Origin: Methylobrevis albus
GTDB lineage: Bacteria > Pseudomonadota > Alphaproteobacteria > Rhizobiales > Pleomorphomonadaceae
Reading direction: 5' to 3'
Assembly (NCBI RefSeq): GCF_015904235.1
Contig: NZ_JADZLT010000056.1
Coordinates: 432,152 to 496,151, forward strand
Length of the DNA stretch: 64,000 bases
Shown here: in pieces, positions 9,166 through 21,474 of the stretch
Numbering within the stretch: position 1 is the first letter of the stretch
How the letters are laid out: the number at the start of each line of letters is the position of its first letter
Notes under the pieces: generated by a model
What the model saw: only the letters and a program-made list of their open reading frames with translations
Told to the model about the DNA's origin: nothing
Databases searched by the model: none
Made by a program: the position numbers and the translations under genes

Positions 9166-10110
9166 TCAGGGCAGCCTGGCGAATCGCTCGACGAGCAAAT
9201 CGTAGAAGCCGTCGTCGTCGACGTCGCGCAGCACGAGGGCATTGGCCGGGCGGCCGGTCACCGACCACCAGTCGATCACCGTCATGCCGCGGGTCAGCGG
9301 GCTCGCCGTCTCGATCGCGACATTGACGGTGCGGCCGGAAAACAGCTCGGGCTGCAGCAGCCAGGCGACCGTCATCGGGTCGTGCAGCGGGCCGCCGACG
9401 CTGCCGTATTTCTCCTCGTCGAAGCGCTTGGCGAAATCGAGCAGCCCCGCATAGGCCGGGCCGCAGCGATTCGGCAGCGCCCGGAAGCGGGCGATCCGCG
9501 CCGGCGTCGTCGGCGCCTTGTGGGTGACGTCGAGCGGCAGCACCACGAGCGGGATGCCCGAACGGAACACCAGCGCCGCCGCCTGCGGGTCGACGTAGAT
9601 GTTGAACTCCGCGGCCGGCGTGACGTTGCCGCCCTCCGACATCGCGCCGCCCATCAGCACGATCTGGCCGATGCGCTCGGCGAGCCGCGGCTCGCGCGCC
9701 AGTGCGATCGCGATGTTGGTGAGCGGGCCGAGCGCGCAGATCGTGACGGTCTTCGCCGGCCGCGCCATCACCGTCTCGATGATGAAGTCGGTGGCGTGGC
9801 CCGGCTGCACCGGCATGGTGGGCTCGGGCAGGTCGAAGCCGTCGAGGCCGCTGACGCCGTGGACGTATTCGGCGGTCTCGAGCGGCTCCAGCAGCGGCCG
9901 GTCGGCGCCGGCATAGACCGGCACGTCGGACGCGCCGCAGAGTTCGAGCACCCGGCGCGCGTTGTCGACGGTGCGCGGCAGCGGCACGTTGCCGGCGACG
10001 ACGGTGACGCCGAGGATCTCGAAGACCTCCCGCGCCGCCGCGGCGAGCCCGATCGCCACCGCGTCGTCCTGGCCGGGATCGGTATCGATGATGATCGGCA
10101 GGGCCGCCAT
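9166..10110 (-). CDS. Inosine/uridine-preferring nucleoside hydrolase
   Basis: Hydrolyses the N-glycosidic bond of ribonucleosides for base salvage. The 314-residue product from the ATG at 10110 has the Ca2+/ribose-binding DTDPGQDDA motif at the N-terminus. It also has the EFNIYVDPQAA motif in mid-protein, the LDVTH motif, and a late DP (LHDPMTVAWL), all characteristic of the IUNH family. The frame extends to 10173, but the family starts at MAALPIIIDTDPG. Substrate preference cannot be read from the sequence. Confidence 0.92.
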   Translation of the reverse strand: MAALPIIIDTDPGQDDAVAIGLAAAAREVFEILGVTVVAGNVPLPRTVDNARRVLELCGASDVPVYAGADRPLLEPLETAEYVHGVSGLDGFDLPEPTMPVQPGHATDFIIETVMARPAKTVTICALGPLTNIAIALAREPRLAERIGQIVLMGGAMSEGGNVTPAAEFNIYVDPQAAALVFRSGIPLVVLPLDVTHKAPTTPARIARFRALPNRCGPAYAGLLDFAKRFDEEKYGSVGGPLHDPMTVAWLLQPELFSGRTVNVAIETASPLTRGMTVIDWWSVTGRPANALVLRDVDDDGFYDLLVERFARLP

Positions 10111-10214
10111 GCGGTGCTCCGGATCTGGATGTCGGGAATTTTTGGCTACGGCGGCGCGAACGGCGACGGCCACACCGTCAGCCGGTGCGGCTGGTCACTT
10201 TGCAGTGCTGCAGA

Positions 10215-10601
10215 TCAGCCGCCGGGGGTCCAGGCGTCGTAGTCGCCGGTCGCCTTGGGGCGGCTGCCGCTGGCGAGGATCGAGCCCTGCGGTCGGTAGG
10301 CCGCGGCGGAGCCGGTCGGATTGGCGCGGTGCGGCTTCTGCCAGGCGCGGGGCTGATAGGTCTCGTCGACCGGGGCGACGTCGACGCGGTGATGCATCCA
10401 GCCGTGCCAGCCCGGGGGAATCGCGGTCGCTTCCGCGACGCCGTTGTAGGCGACCCAGCGGCGGCTGCCGTCGGCGGTCTTGTAATAGACGTTGCCGAAC
10501 TCGTCTTCCCCGACGCGCACGCCCTTGCGGGCGGTGAAGACGCGCGTGCCGATGGTGGTGCCGTTCCACCAGGTGAACAGCTGCAGCAGAAAGCTCTTCA
10601 T
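10215..10601 (-). CDS. NADH:ubiquinone oxidoreductase NDUFA12-type subunit
   Basis: A 128-residue homologue of the complex I accessory subunit NDUFA12 (B17.2), found in mitochondria and alphaproteobacteria. Recognisable segments are FTWWNGTTIGTR, DEFGNVYYKT, RRWVAYNG and PPGWHGWMHH. The tail is proline- and glycine-rich. It is a small soluble protein expected on the matrix/cytoplasmic arm of complex I. Its closeness to DUF2155 is typical of Rhizobiales. Confidence 0.92.
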   Translation of the reverse strand: MKSFLLQLFTWWNGTTIGTRVFTARKGVRVGEDEFGNVYYKTADGSRRWVAYNGVAEATAIPPGWHGWMHHRVDVAPVDETYQPRAWQKPHRANPTGSAAAYRPQGSILASGSRPKATGDYDAWTPGG

Positions 10602-10676
10602 GATCCGCTTCTTTGCCGGTGACGTCGGCGGGACTATGGCGAGGCGGCGCCGCGCTGTCCAGTCGGCGCGGCGGGG

Positions 10677-11543
10677 TCAGTAGCCCGTGCGCACGGCGGC
10701 GAAGGCGCTGCTGGTCCGGTGGGTGCGGCGGCGGGCCGGCCGGAGCGCGGGCTTCGGCAGCGGCTTGGGCAGCCGCGCGGCGGTTCCCGCCGCCTGGCCC
10801 TGCGCCTCCTTCTTCGCCGCCGGCTTCGTCTCTTTCTTCGTCGCCGGTTTGCGGTCAGCCGAAACGGCCTCCACGGCAGCCGGCGGCGATGCGGCCGGAG
10901 CGCCGTGCGGCGGCGGCGACGCCGTGGCGGGTGCGGGCTCGTCCCCCGTCGCCGGGAGCGGTCGCTGCAGGATGCGGTCGACTGTCGCCTGCGCGCTGAC
11001 GATGCGGCGGAAGCTGCGGTCGTGGAAGAGGCGGGCGTTCTCCAGCGTCTCGGCGCGCACGCGCTGGGCGTCGAGCGCTTCGGCGACGCCGGTGATGACG
11101 TAGTGGCCGTTCTCGGTGAGCTGGTACTGCCGGCTGTCGCGCAGGATCCGGTGGACGCGGTCGGTCAGCACCGCCGGCGACACCGGCTTCACCAGGAACT
11201 GCTGCGCCCCGGCGAGCAGCGCCCGCTCGACCACCCGCCGCGTCGCGTCGGACGAGACGAACAGCACGGGCACGAAGGAGAGCGGCGCCATGTGGCGGAA
11301 GCGGATGGTGCGCAGCAGCTGGTAGCCGGAAATGCCGGCGAGCTTCCAGTCGGTGATGATGAGATTGGGCGGCTCGATCAGCATCGCCTCCAGCGCGTCC
11401 TCGGCGAAGTCGAAGAAGCGGATGCGACGCGCCTTGAGCCCCGACAACATGGAGCGCATCATCATCTGCATCGGTTTTGACGCGTCGACGACGACGATGT
11501 CGAGGAGACTGCTCGGCAGCGCGTAGCAGCTGTGGTGACTCAT
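10677..11543 (-). CDS. Single-domain response regulator with long basic Ala/Pro/Lys tail
   Basis: A 288-residue protein with an N-terminal receiver domain (about residues 12-130). The phospho-acceptor Asp lies in LIITDWKLAGISGYQLL, the Ser/Thr switch in FVSSDAT and the Lys in QFLVKPVSP. The acidic pair normally seen near the N-terminus is reduced to one Asp (VVVDASKP). After a helical linker the last about 100 residues are low-complexity Pro/Ala/Lys/Arg without an output domain. No histidine kinase is adjacent. A signalling role without direct DNA binding is likely. Confidence 0.85.
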   Translation of the reverse strand: MSHHSCYALPSSLLDIVVVDASKPMQMMMRSMLSGLKARRIRFFDFAEDALEAMLIEPPNLIITDWKLAGISGYQLLRTIRFRHMAPLSFVPVLFVSSDATRRVVERALLAGAQQFLVKPVSPAVLTDRVHRILRDSRQYQLTENGHYVITGVAEALDAQRVRAETLENARLFHDRSFRRIVSAQATVDRILQRPLPATGDEPAPATASPPPHGAPAASPPAAVEAVSADRKPATKKETKPAAKKEAQGQAAGTAARLPKPLPKPALRPARRRTHRTSSAFAAVRTGY

Positions 11544-11682
11544 GCCGGCGCGCCTTTGCTGTGGGCGATCTGGGCCTGAGCCTAGTCGAAAATCGATGCG
11601 GCCCGGTTCACGCGGCAGGGCGGATTCGACTGAAACTTTAATCTGATTTTAAAGAATCGCTCCGGTGCAGATCGGGCGTCAG

Positions 11683-11729
11683 ACACCATATGTAGATTCA
11701 GTGGTGCTTCTGGCATCAATGTATTGTGT
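11683..11729. promoter_or_regulatory. Distal pair of NrdR-box-like sites
   Basis: Two 16-base sites, ACACCATATGTAGATT at 11683-11698 and CATCAATGTATTGTGT at 11714-11729, match the NrdR consensus ACACWATATNTNGKGT at about 11 and 10 of its 13 specified positions. They are spaced exactly 31 bp start to start, the known spacing of functional NrdR-box pairs. A TTGACT hexamer at about 11734-11739 lies just downstream and could be a -35 element for a transcript toward nrdJ. The 535-base stretch 11544-12078 has no convincing gene. Confidence 0.6.
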
Positions 11730-12004
11730 CTGCGTTGACTCTCGAGGTGCGACTCGCCTAGCCTTCCAGGGGTCGGAGCGAGGCAATGCGGCGTGGCCGC
11801 GAACCGGGGTCTCGGCGGGCGACAGCGCCCGTCGGCAGCCGGCTCCCCGGCACTTCGAACGAATCGGCCCTCGGGCCGCTGCCTGAGGCGGGCGGCATCG
11901 TCAAACGGGAATCGTCGATCACGGACACGAAGCCAATCGTCCGTGGAAAAGCTTCGACGGCTGTTGATGAGTGCCCTGCCCCCGATTGGCTGGCGGTGCT
12001 TTGG

Positions 12005-12051
12005 CCGCCATATGTAGCTCAGCAGTTTACGGCGCACACAATATCTGGCGC
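12005..12051. promoter_or_regulatory. Proximal pair of NrdR-box-like sites before nrdJ
   Basis: CCGCCATATGTAGCTC at 12005-12020 is a weaker match and ACACAATATCTGGCGC at 12036-12051 is a strong match (all but two specified positions). They are again 31 bp apart start to start. The second site ends 27 bases before the nrdJ ATG at 12079, a position where NrdR binding would block transcription or initiation. Confidence 0.7.
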
Positions 12052-12078
12052 CGTCCATATTCCGGAAGGGTTGAGACG

Positions 12079-15825
<3,747 letters not shown>

Positions 15826-16126
15826 TACTAAACCTACTCGCACCGCATAGGATGTGGGTTTGCACGGGCAAATGAGAGCTATCGGGGGCGGCGCGCTACC
15901 AATCGGCGCTGTAGCTGACCCCGACAGCGTCTCCAGTAAGCGCCCGGACCACCCGACCGTAGGTCGTGGGCGTTGGGCGGCCCAGGTTAGACATCGAGGC
16001 AAAGCCCGCACTGGACAATCCAATTCGGAAGGGTGAGCCGGCGCTCCTGCGTCGCGCTGCCTTCCGCGCCGTCGGAATGCACGACCGACGCGTTGCAATG
16101 ACACTCAAGCAGCCGCTGTTCGGCTC
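15826..16126. other. Intergenic stretch at the left edge of the accessory island
   Basis: About 300 bases follow nrdJ. A minus-strand frame at 15896-16108 could encode 70 residues (ending GVSYSADW), but I recognise no family and see no good ribosome-binding site. No tRNA, terminator or direct repeat that would mark an attachment site was seen. From here on, codon use and gene content change from core to accessory. Confidence 0.35.
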
Positions 16127-16393
16127 TCAATCGCCGATCTGGAAGCCCACCTTTCGGACTTGGCCCTTTCGCACGAATACGCCTGGGCCTTTCGTCTCCG
16201 TCTCCGGCACGAACTCGATGCCTTCCTGCTCCAACGCCTTCTGCACGCGCATGGAGGTCTCAAGCTCGACCGGCTTGCATGCCTCGATCCGCACTAGGGA
16301 ACGTTTGCTGACGCCGGCTTTCCTGGCGAGGTCGACCGCGCTCATGTCCAGAAGAACTCGCGCCGCACGGAGGAGGTCATAGGAGGCTTGCAT
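16127..16393 (-). CDS. Xre-family helix-turn-helix regulator
   Basis: An 88-residue protein made almost wholly of a Cro/C1-type HTH domain (LLRAARVLLDMSAVDLARKAGVSKRSLVRIEA) plus a short beta-rich tail (FVRKGQVRKVGFQIGD). Such proteins usually autoregulate and serve as the control gene of an integrated element. Three copies of GTGGCGCC lie just upstream of its start (16412-16459) and are likely operators. It is transcribed away from the DUF6634/AAA pair. Confidence 0.8.
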   Translation of the reverse strand: MQASYDLLRAARVLLDMSAVDLARKAGVSKRSLVRIEACKPVELETSMRVQKALEQEGIEFVPETETKGPGVFVRKGQVRKVGFQIGD

Positions 16394-16411
16394 ACGCGAC
16401 CTCTACTCGGT

Positions 16412-16459
16412 GTGGCGCCGTTCTTCCAGCTGAGTTCCAGTGGCGCCACCCGTGGCGCC
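16412..16459. promoter_or_regulatory. Triple GTGGCGCC operator candidate
   Basis: GTGGCGCC occurs at 16412-16419, 16440-16447 (extended to the palindrome GTGGCGCCAC) and 16452-16459. All are within 70 bases upstream of the Xre start at 16393 and before the divergent gene at 16552. Spacing is 28 and 12 bp. They fit operators bound by the neighbouring Xre protein, but this is inference from position and symmetry. Confidence 0.5.
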
Positions 16460-16551
16460 TCGACGCCACCCTGCGCGACGCCGTATGCAGAACCCCTCCG
16501 GCGAGTCGCACTGAGTCGCCGAACCCTTGGTCGGCAGAAAGGGCCAGCGGC

Positions 16552-16896
16552 ATGGTCGTGCAGTTGAAGCGTGGCGGCGGGAACAGCCCGGGCTTCGAAA
16601 GGCTCCTTCGGAAGCTGGACTGTCTGGTTGCCGACATGAAGGCGCTCCGGGATGGAAGCCTGCCGGAAGCGCTGGCAGGCGTCGAGCCTCCCATCCTGGA
16701 TCGCTGGGCACCGGCGTTCGGGAACAATGTCTATCTCGTCGGTCTATCGACCGGCCACCCGAGGCTGATCGGCGAGAACAAGCTGATCAGCACATCCGAA
16801 CTCATGCTCGTCTCAGAAGACCGGGCATGGGCGCGGACTCTGTTGCGCTGGTATCGCCTCGGCCGCGAGGTGAGCCGCACCGAACTGGACGAATGA
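16552..16896 (+). CDS. Hypothetical protein, DUF6634-like
   Basis: A 114-residue soluble protein (MVVQLKRGGGNSPGFERLLRKLDCL...). Central features are PPILDRWAPAFGNNVYLVGLSTGHPRL and a C-terminal helical part ending YRLGREVSRTELDE. I associate it with DUF6634, a family found next to Lon-like AAA ATPases in rhizobial islands. The stop at 16896 is nine bases before the GTG of the AAA gene, so the two are almost certainly co-transcribed. Function unknown; a regulatory or adaptor role for the ATPase is a guess. Confidence 0.65.
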   Translation: MVVQLKRGGGNSPGFERLLRKLDCLVADMKALRDGSLPEALAGVEPPILDRWAPAFGNNVYLVGLSTGHPRLIGENKLISTSELMLVSEDRAWARTLLRWYRLGREVSRTELDE

Positions 16897-16905
16897 GGAC
16901 GCTTC

Positions 16906-18450
16906 GTGGCCCGCGCCTCCCGCCCCTCAGCCGACCTTCAGCAGCTTCACTTCGAGCGCCGCAGCAAGCAGGTGATTGCCGGGACTCGTCTTCCGAGCGA
17001 AGCCGACCTGTTGCGGGGCATGCCCTTCTATCGTGACGACGTAAGCGAGGACATCCGGGAGTTCACAGAGCGTGCCGCCGAGCATATCCGCGGCAGCGAA
17101 ATGGCGGGGCTCGATTCCTTGCTCAGTATCCTAGACAGCCTCGCGTTGGCTCCCGGCGCCGAGGCACTCGCGCTGTTGGAAGCCGAGTTCAGGGATTACT
17201 CCGGTGTCGCAGACCTTCCCACCGACGCACGGCGAATGCGCTGCCGCATCTACCGAGCGGCGTGTGGCGATGCCGATGCGTCGGCGCTCGTCGCGGCGGA
17301 GATCGCCGCGCTCGGTCTCGAGGACATCCGCCAGGGGCACGGTCGAGACCTCGTATGGCGCTCGCTTGGCTGGGCCGTGCATTCGCGCCGCATGGAGGAC
17401 TGGCACGGAACCGGCGCGCGCGTCAGCTTCGCCGGAAAGCACTACCGGGAGGGCGTCGGCGCCTATGCGAAGGAGTTCAGCAAGGCATTCGACCCGACCT
17501 CGGAGGTGCAGGGAAGATCGACGCCGAGCGGTAGGGCGGCAGCGACGTTCGACGAGACGACGTACGGGTCCCGGTCTGGTTCCGGCGAAGAAGGTATTGT
17601 GGTCTTCAAGACGATCGGCAAGGTGACGACCAAGGGAGGCGCAGAGGTCGGCAAGGACTATGGGCGCCTCGTCGGCAACGCGTTGCCGCTGTCGCCTGTC
17701 CCGGACATCCACCTGGTTCGAGGAGTCCTGCTCGAAGAGTTTCCCTACGCGGCGTCGGTGATCGAAACCGTCCTGCGTGATCTCGACGGCCGAGACGGTG
17801 TCCACGTCGGGCCGACGCTCCTGATCGGCCCGCCCGGGTCGGGCAAGAGCCACTTCGCGCGGCGGCTCGCCGAGGAACTGAAGACCCCGTGGGAGATGAT
17901 TCCTTGCGGCGGCCTGTCGGACGGCATGCATGGCGGCGCAACGCGGAAGTGGGCGACCGGCGAACCGAGCCTGCCTGTGTCGGTGATCCGCACGCACCGC
18001 CACGCCGGTCCCGTCATCATCCTCGACGAGATCGAGAAGGCTGGCACCGGCCGCCACAATGGAACCCTTCATGACGTCCTGCACGGACTGCTCGAGCGCG
18101 AGACGGCCGCGCGCTGGCACGACCCCTACATCGACGCTTCCTGCGACCTCTCGCACATCTCCTGGATCATGACGGCCAACACCGTGGAGCCCGTGCCGAG
18201 ATCGCTGCGCGATCGCTGCCGCTGTATCCGCTTTCCCGAACCCGGGCCCGAGCACCTGTCCGCGCTCGCTCAGCGGCTTTTGGCCGAGAAGTACCGCGAC
18301 AAAGGATTCGATCCGAAGTGGGCGGTTCCGCTCGATGGGGTCGAGCTTGAGGCGCTGTCGGCCGCATGGCCGGGCGGCTCGATCAGAACCCTGCAGCGGA
18401 TCGTAGAGCGCCTCATCGACGTGAGGGAGGCGAGCATGACCCGCTGCTAG
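16906..18450 (+). CDS. AAA-family ATPase (Lon-like ATPase module)
   Basis: A 514-residue ATPase starting at GTG 16906, with a GAGGAC ribosome-binding site. The N-terminal about 280 residues are a helical region I do not recognise. The AAA module follows: Walker A GPPGSGKSH near residue 308, Walker B VIILDEIEKA near residue 368, sensor 1 ISWIMTANT and an arginine-finger region SLRDRCRCIRFPEP. The Lon protease catalytic domain is absent. With the preceding DUF6634-like gene and the broken metallophosphoesterase after it, it forms a three-gene set seen in rhizobial accessory DNA. Its role is unknown; chaperone-like remodelling or defence are possibilities. Confidence 0.8.
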   Translation: MARASRPSADLQQLHFERRSKQVIAGTRLPSEADLLRGMPFYRDDVSEDIREFTERAAEHIRGSEMAGLDSLLSILDSLALAPGAEALALLEAEFRDYSGVADLPTDARRMRCRIYRAACGDADASALVAAEIAALGLEDIRQGHGRDLVWRSLGWAVHSRRMEDWHGTGARVSFAGKHYREGVGAYAKEFSKAFDPTSEVQGRSTPSGRAAATFDETTYGSRSGSGEEGIVVFKTIGKVTTKGGAEVGKDYGRLVGNALPLSPVPDIHLVRGVLLEEFPYAASVIETVLRDLDGRDGVHVGPTLLIGPPGSGKSHFARRLAEELKTPWEMIPCGGLSDGMHGGATRKWATGEPSLPVSVIRTHRHAGPVIILDEIEKAGTGRHNGTLHDVLHGLLERETAARWHDPYIDASCDLSHISWIMTANTVEPVPRSLRDRCRCIRFPEPGPEHLSALAQRLLAEKYRDKGFDPKWAVPLDGVELEALSAAWPGGSIRTLQRIVERLIDVREASMTRC

Positions 18451-18606
18451 CGCGCCCGTGAAACCTTCAGCACCCCGTCATTGGATGCCCCTGGACCTGC
18501 CAGTATAGGCATTCGATTGCTTCGAAACCTTCGCGCCGCCGTCCTGCGAGTAGGCGGCAGGGATTCGACGTGCCGTGGACATCGCCGACGCTCCCTTGGA
18601 GATGAC

Positions 18607-19402
18607 ATTAAGCTCTGGATCTTCTCGGACCTGCACCTCGAATACGCGCCGCTGCGTGAACTGCTCGCAATCCCCGATGCCGACGTCTGCGTCGTCGCCG
18701 GAGACCTTTGCCGCGGCCCCGCCAACAGCGTGCGCTGGCTTGCCGAGCACATCGCGCCGTCGATGCCGTGCGTGTTCGTCGCCGGGAACCACGAGTTCTA
18801 CAAAGGCTCGATCCGCGAGGGACTGGAGGAAGGCCGAAGAGCTGCGCAGGAATCCCTGTCGTGCATTTCCTGGAGAGCGACATAGTCACGATCAACGGCG
18901 TCGCGTTCATCGGCGCCACGCTCTGGACCGACTACCGCATCGAGGGCCATCAGCTTCTCGCCATGCGGCACGCCCGTGGGCGCATGAACGACTACCGCCA
19001 GATCGTGCTCCAGCGGAAACCATGGCAGCGCTTCTCGTGCCGGAAGCCGCGGCGCGGATGCACCAGGATTCGCGACGGTTCATCGAAGACGCCTTGGGGG
19101 CCGCACGCATTCCCACGGTGGTTGTCACGCACCATCTGCCGCACGCGGCGTCATTGCCCGAGCGCTTCAGGGGACCTGCTCAACGCCCGACTCGTCCGAA
19201 TTCACGAAGATCATCCGGTCCGGCCGTCTGGGTACACTGGCACACCCATGACAGCTGCGAGCATCTTGTCGAGATGACCCGAATAGTCTGCAATCCGCGG
19301 GGATATAGTGACGAGAACGGACGGTTCGAAGCGGGTAAGGTCGCGAAGATTTCCGCTCGAGGTCTCGGCATCGGTACATCTCTCGAGCCCAATCCTTGGT
19401 GA
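18607..19402 (+). pseudogene. Metallophosphoesterase, broken by several frameshifts
   Basis: The reading of a calcineurin-like phosphoesterase is spread over all three forward frames. KLWIFSDLHLEY, VVAGDLCRGP and FVAGNHEFYKGS (metal-binding D-x-H, GD and GNHE motifs) lie in the first frame to about 18850. INGVAFIGATLWTDYRIEG lies in another frame to about 19020, VVVTHHLPHAASLPERF in a third, and VWVHWHTHDS and IVCNPRGYSDENGRF complete it. At least four shifts are needed. The start would be an ATT at 18607 where an ATG is expected. All metal motifs survive, so the decay is recent or partly due to sequence errors. Confidence 0.8.
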
Positions 19403-19641
19403 ACTCGAAGGGCAGTAACGAGCCCTCAATCGCGAATCCGCTTCGCTCGCCTCCCGAGATGACGTCGTGTTCGTATGCCGCTTCGCCAGCACATACAGCA
19501 CGACATGCTAATGTGGGGTCTCGCCCCCTCGCAGAGGCACGGACACATCCAATTTGCAGACCGCGGCACCCCTTGCTTGAAGCCTGATTAGCCCACGGCA
19601 AGTTCCGAGGTGAGAAGCTCGCTGTTGACGAAAAGGCACCT

Positions 19642-21474
19642 TCAAATCTGAAAGATGCGCATGGCCATGGCCACGAGCTGGGCCGCGCGTTCCTCAATGG
19701 CCTGCACCGTCCAAGCTTCGCGCTGACCGATCCGCCGGTTCATTGTCAGGCCGCTTTCCTGGAAAAGCGGGCGCTTATGGGCGAAGGCGCGCGAGCCGAG
19801 CCGGTCGTTTTCGGGCCCGCTCAGGAAAGTAAGGTTGCCGAGCGTGTCGACCATCGCGTCGAGCGCCGGATCTTGGTCATCAGCATGCTGGGCGTAGACA
19901 TGCTCGATCGTACCGCTCTCGAAATCGAGAATGCGTGTCTCGTCGCGGCAGACAGGGTCGCCCTGTGGGTTGTCGTCAAACCAGCGATGAAAATCCTCCA
20001 GCGTCATAAGCAGATACTTCAGCGGCTTGTTGCCGAACTGGCCACGCGTGTAGCGCAGTTGCTCGACAGCTGCCATGAAGGTCGCGTCCGGAACAAAGCG
20101 TTCGACCAAAACATGCAACTCACCGCGTAACGCCGCCATTTCAAATGCTTCGGCGTTGCGCCGGATATCGACAGCGAAGCGGTTGAGAACGGCCTGCGCG
20201 CGGTCGCGGGGCCCCTCCCCGATCACATGGTAGCGGAAGGCGAACCGCTCGAGCAGAACTACCAGGCGGGTAAAGACGGCGCATGGCAAGTTGGTTGCGG
20301 CGATTAGCAGCGAGATGCAGTCGGTGTAGCGAAGATGAAAGGTGAGCAGCCGCAGCCGATTTCGTTGCCAAGAATTGCTCCCGGCTGCCGAAATCGGCCA
20401 GTCTCCGGCGGTGAGCGACTTAATGCCGCGAAACTCGGTAGCGAGCCTTCGCATCTGCTCGACAAGCTCGCCTACGCCGCGGGTGTCGAGCCGCGTATCG
20501 CGCGAGACGGCCGGAAAGAAGGCGAGCATATAATCGTCCAGCGAAGTTCCCCGGCTTGGCCACTGGCCGATCTGAGACGCGTATAGCCAGCCAATCGCGT
20601 TGCGAACGATGTGTGGCTCTTCGGCCAACACTTCGTCCCAGAGTTCCTCGACCTCGCTGATCTGACCGAGGCCTGCAGCTTTTTCCATCGCCTCGAGGGT
20701 TGCCGATCGCAACAATTCGCCCTCGGTGAGGCTCACGCCGCGGTCATTGAGGACCTGAAAAAGCATGTAGGCGTCGTCCTTGTCGGTCGCCGCCATATGG
20801 ATGATGGTCCAGTCGGTTTTGAGAACCTCGTGGAGGTAATGAAGCCGCTCGGCCTTAGCGGGCGCGTCGGCGACGGAATCGATCAGCTCACGAACATACT
20901 CGCCGATCTGCTTATAGGCGTCGGCCAAGAGACGATGCGACTTGCGCTCCTGCGCGGGGGTGCCGCCAGCGAGCAGGGCGGCGAAAAAGGGTTGATCGGG
21001 CGCGGAGAGCTGGACGCGGGCGACCTCTATATTCTCGAGCTGAATCTCGTCCTGCAGTACCTCGTAGCTGGTCGCGATCATTGCGGCGCGCTGTTCGAGG
21101 ACCGGTTTCAACTTGTCGCCAGTCTCCAAGGCGGAGGCGACCGCGACGAGCGCGTGCCGTATCTGGCTGATCAGCATGGCGAAGGTAGCCAACCGCTGCT
21201 GGCCGTCAACGACCTCGAGATTGGAGCGTGAAGAGGCGGGAATTGGCGCGTCGACGGTGACGAGGCCACCGAAGAAATGATGCTTGCCTTCGCCGCCGGC
21301 AAGGCGGCTTTGCAGACAGTTTGCCATGTCCCGCAGGAACGTGGAAATCTCGTGGTTCCCCCAAGCGTAGTTGCGCTGGTAACGCGGTGCCTGGAAGGTT
21401 TGCTGAGCGCCGAGCAGCCGCGCCACCGACTGGTGGCGGGGGGCGATCAGGCGCTTTGCTTTCTCGTCAGGCAT
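19642..21474 (-). CDS. DUF262/DUF1524 protein with SspE-like architecture (candidate phosphorothioate-linked effector)
   Basis: A 610-residue protein. The N-terminal DUF262 (GmrSD N) domain shows QAPRYQRNYAW (residues 28-38) and DGQQR (90-94). The C-terminal DUF1524 HNH-type domain shows IEHVYAQ (about 523-529) followed by DTLGNLTFL and NDRLGSRAFAHKRPLF. Known SspE proteins have this same order and act as phosphorothioate-stimulated NTPases and DNA nickases against phage. Type IV GmrSD enzymes are the alternative. Start at ATG 21474 overlaps the preceding gene by 8 bases, so it is translationally coupled as the last gene of the Dnd-associated string. That it reads phosphorothioate DNA is inference from context and family. 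Confidence 0.82.
   Translation of the reverse strand: MPDEKAKRLIAPRHQSVARLLGAQQTFQAPRYQRNYAWGNHEISTFLRDMANCLQSRLAGGEGKHHFFGGLVTVDAPIPASSRSNLEVVDGQQRLATFAMLISQIRHALVAVASALETGDKLKPVLEQRAAMIATSYEVLQDEIQLENIEVARVQLSAPDQPFFAALLAGGTPAQERKSHRLLADAYKQIGEYVRELIDSVADAPAKAERLHYLHEVLKTDWTIIHMAATDKDDAYMLFQVLNDRGVSLTEGELLRSATLEAMEKAAGLGQISEVEELWDEVLAEEPHIVRNAIGWLYASQIGQWPSRGTSLDDYMLAFFPAVSRDTRLDTRGVGELVEQMRRLATEFRGIKSLTAGDWPISAAGSNSWQRNRLRLLTFHLRYTDCISLLIAATNLPCAVFTRLVVLLERFAFRYHVIGEGPRDRAQAVLNRFAVDIRRNAEAFEMAALRGELHVLVERFVPDATFMAAVEQLRYTRGQFGNKPLKYLLMTLEDFHRWFDDNPQGDPVCRDETRILDFESGTIEHVYAQHADDQDPALDAMVDTLGNLTFLSGPENDRLGSRAFAHKRPLFQESGLTMNRRIGQREAWTVQAIEERAAQLVAMAMRIFQI

Noticed and set aside
11740..12078. 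Possible cobalamin riboswitch before nrdJ
   Set aside because: The B12-box consensus and the conserved GGGAA...GGTG core could not be found; the control visible in the sequence is by NrdR boxes.
15896..16108. 70-residue minus-strand frame after nrdJ
   Set aside because: No recognised family, no ribosome-binding site and basic low-complexity start; kept only as part of the intergenic entry.
19167..19697. 176-residue minus-strand frame between the phosphoesterase and the DUF262 gene
   Set aside because: It overlaps both neighbours, is Arg/Ser-rich and has no recognised domain; the 239-base gap there appears empty.
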